A stretch of DNA of 17,517 nt from Linderina pennispora (lineage: Eukaryota > Kickxellomycota > Kickxellomycetes > Kickxellales > Kickxellaceae). Below, one piece after another: positions 16,306 to 17,517 of the stretch (the stretch's first letter is position 1; each line of letters starts with the position of its first letter). Made by a program: the position numbers and the translations under genes. The stretch is taken from NCBI RefSeq assembly GCF_002104995.1, contig NW_024468448.1, positions 1 to 17,517 on the forward strand, in the 5' to 3' direction. The notes under the pieces were generated by a model that ran no database searches, was not told the origin of the DNA, and worked only from the letters and a program-made list of their open reading frames with translations.

Positions 16306-17517
16306 TTATGGGTCGTAGTAGACCTTGCACTCGAGGAACCGGAACTTGGGCAGCGCCTTGTAGTGCTCATCGTACTTGGGCTTGAGCGCATCCTTGAGGC
16401 TCTTGACCTTGCCGTCCTTGTGCAGCGTGTTCCACGGGCGCTGGCACACATCACCCTTGCAGTCATGCAAGACATTAAGCAGGGCATCGAGGCGGTTGAG
16501 GAAATTGGGATCCGTCCGGTTGTACTTGTTCACCAGCTGGTACGGGTCGCTGTTCATCTCGTAGAGCTCGTGCTCGCGTGTGCACCATGCCGAGTAGTAG
16601 ATGTTGAAGTCCTTGCTCACAAGACGCACAGCCTTGTACGTGTTGTTGATGTGGGTCTCCTTGGAACCACCCTCAACAAGTTATTGTTCCAGAACTCGAT
16701 GGCAAACGATTCAGTCTTCTTCGGGTCAAACAGTGACGTGGCATCCAGTCCGTCCGGACGCTCAATGTTGGCGAGGTCAAGGACAGTGGCAGCAAAGTGT
16801 GACTAGTAGGGGCTGTCGTTGATCTGCTTCTTGGCGATACCAGGTCCGCGGATGATAAACGGAATACGCACATCAGTGTCATACGGAGTCTGCTTTCCAG
16901 CAAACATGCGGTGGTGGCCGAGATGTAGCCGTTGTCGGTGGTGTAGATAAAGTAGGTGTTGTCAACCAGGTTCTTCTCTTCCAGCTTCTTGAACACCGCC
17001 TCGACGAGCTCGTCAGTGGCCTGCAGCGAGCGCAGACGCTGGCGGTAGTGCTCGTCAATGGCGTTGATCTGGAGCGGCGACAGCAGCGGCAGTCCTTGAC
17101 CCAGCCGACCTTGTCCTGCACCAGCGGGTTGAAGTTCGGGTCGCGCGGAACCTTGGCATCCGGGAACAAGTGTTTATGACGCTCGGCTGGGCGCGGTGGG
17201 TAAAGTCCCCAAATTCTTGACCTCATCATGCGGAGCAGTCGTGAGATGACAAACAGGAACGGTCGTCGCTGTTGGCGATGTCGTCGATACGTGCCAGAGA
17301 CTTCTCCAGGATCAGATCGGTCTGGTATACGCCTGGGTGCTTTTCCAGCGGACCGCCGTTAAGCGAGAAGATGGGGTTCGTAAAGTTGTAGATTCCAGGG
17401 AGATCAGAGGCTCAAAGTGCTCCCAGCCCTTTGGTGCCGCCGTGTTGTTGGCATCGAGTCCGTTGATAAACTTGCCAATGTAGTGGTTCTTGTAGTTCTC
17501 TGCTGCAGCCACAGCGG
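16306..17517 (-). pseudogene. Arylsulfatase, C-terminal part, frame broken and cut by the window edge
   Basis: Type I sulfatase, probably secreted or vacuolar, hydrolysing sulfate esters (fungal ars-1-like). The 5' part, with the CxPxR formylglycine site, is beyond the window. Visible blocks, in several frames: ENYKNHYIGKFINGLDANN, NPIFSLNGGPLEKHPGVY, LILEKSLARIDDIANSDDR, HKHLFPDAKVPRDPNFNP, FKKLEEKNLVDNTYFIYTT running into the metal-site DNGY, then GHHRMFAGKQTPYDTDVRIP with the conserved Lys, RPDGLDATSLFDPKKTESFA, and the long last frame from about 16629 (YSAWCTREHELYEMNSDPY) ending in KVYYDP and TAA at 16306-16308. At least six frame changes and one in-frame TAG near 16807 interrupt it. The C-terminal Cys-rich segment (CKGDVCQRPWNTLH) is typical of fungal arylsulfatases. 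The conserved motifs suggest a recently intact gene or assembly indels. Confidence 0.92.

Noticed and set aside
16297-16806. 169-residue plus-strand frame opposite the arylsulfatase
   Set aside because: It is the antisense shadow of the conserved arylsulfatase C-terminus; its Leu/Val-rich content reflects the complementary codons.
1-17517. tRNA, rRNA, CRISPR, transposon ends or viral remnants
   Set aside because: No TTCGA-type tRNA arms with matching stems, spaced direct repeats, long terminal repeats, reverse transcriptase or transposase motifs were seen by eye.

Overview
The window looks like nuclear DNA of a fungus. It carries two 26S proteasome lid genes, a Rhizomucor-type secreted class 3 lipase, a plant/Neurospora-type (class II) DAHP synthase and a fungal-type arylsulfatase. 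Introns are GT-AG and short (65 nt in the lipase), genes lie on both strands with compact spacing, and coding regions are GC-rich. I suspect an early-diverging filamentous fungus (a Kickxellomycotina-like lineage would fit), but that placement is an inference. I see no tRNA, rRNA, CRISPR array or transposon.

Layout. 1-409: 3' end of an unidentified plus-strand gene, with a frame break beside a KQA-coding repeat. About 800-2160: AT-rich minus-strand stretch with exon-like pieces of an unidentified spliced gene. 2222-3216: secreted lipase (minus, two exons). 3587-4909 and 5267-6433: RPN6 (minus) and RPN7 (plus), intact and divergent from one 357-bp promoter; their products are neighbours in the proteasome lid. 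6500-7300: C2H2/AT-hook factor (minus), tail-to-tail with RPN7. 7959-9158: F-box-like protein. 9793-11493: nucleoredoxin/tryparedoxin-like protein whose WCxxC motif reads WSxxC; its apparent stop lies inside a splice donor, and a downstream in-phase exon would add a C-terminal transmembrane tail. 12143-about 14000: coiled-coil protein. 13966-15508: class II DAHP synthase (minus). 16306-17517: arylsulfatase C-terminal part (minus), running off the window.

Gene interplay. RPN6/RPN7 form a clear functional pair (proteasome lid, probably co-regulated). The F-box-like gene, if it is an SCF substrate adaptor, would feed the same degradation system, but adjacency alone does not show that. Lipase and arylsulfatase are degradative enzymes; DAHP synthase starts aromatic amino acid synthesis. 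The others show no evident common pathway.

Sequence quality differs along the window. Genes from 3.5 to 11 kb read cleanly, whereas the three genes from 12.1 kb to the end and the first 150 bases are broken by many frame changes while their amino acid motifs stay conserved. That pattern favours assembly indels over true decay. The best candidate for new biology is the tail-anchored, cysteine-substituted thioredoxin-fold protein at 9793-11493.
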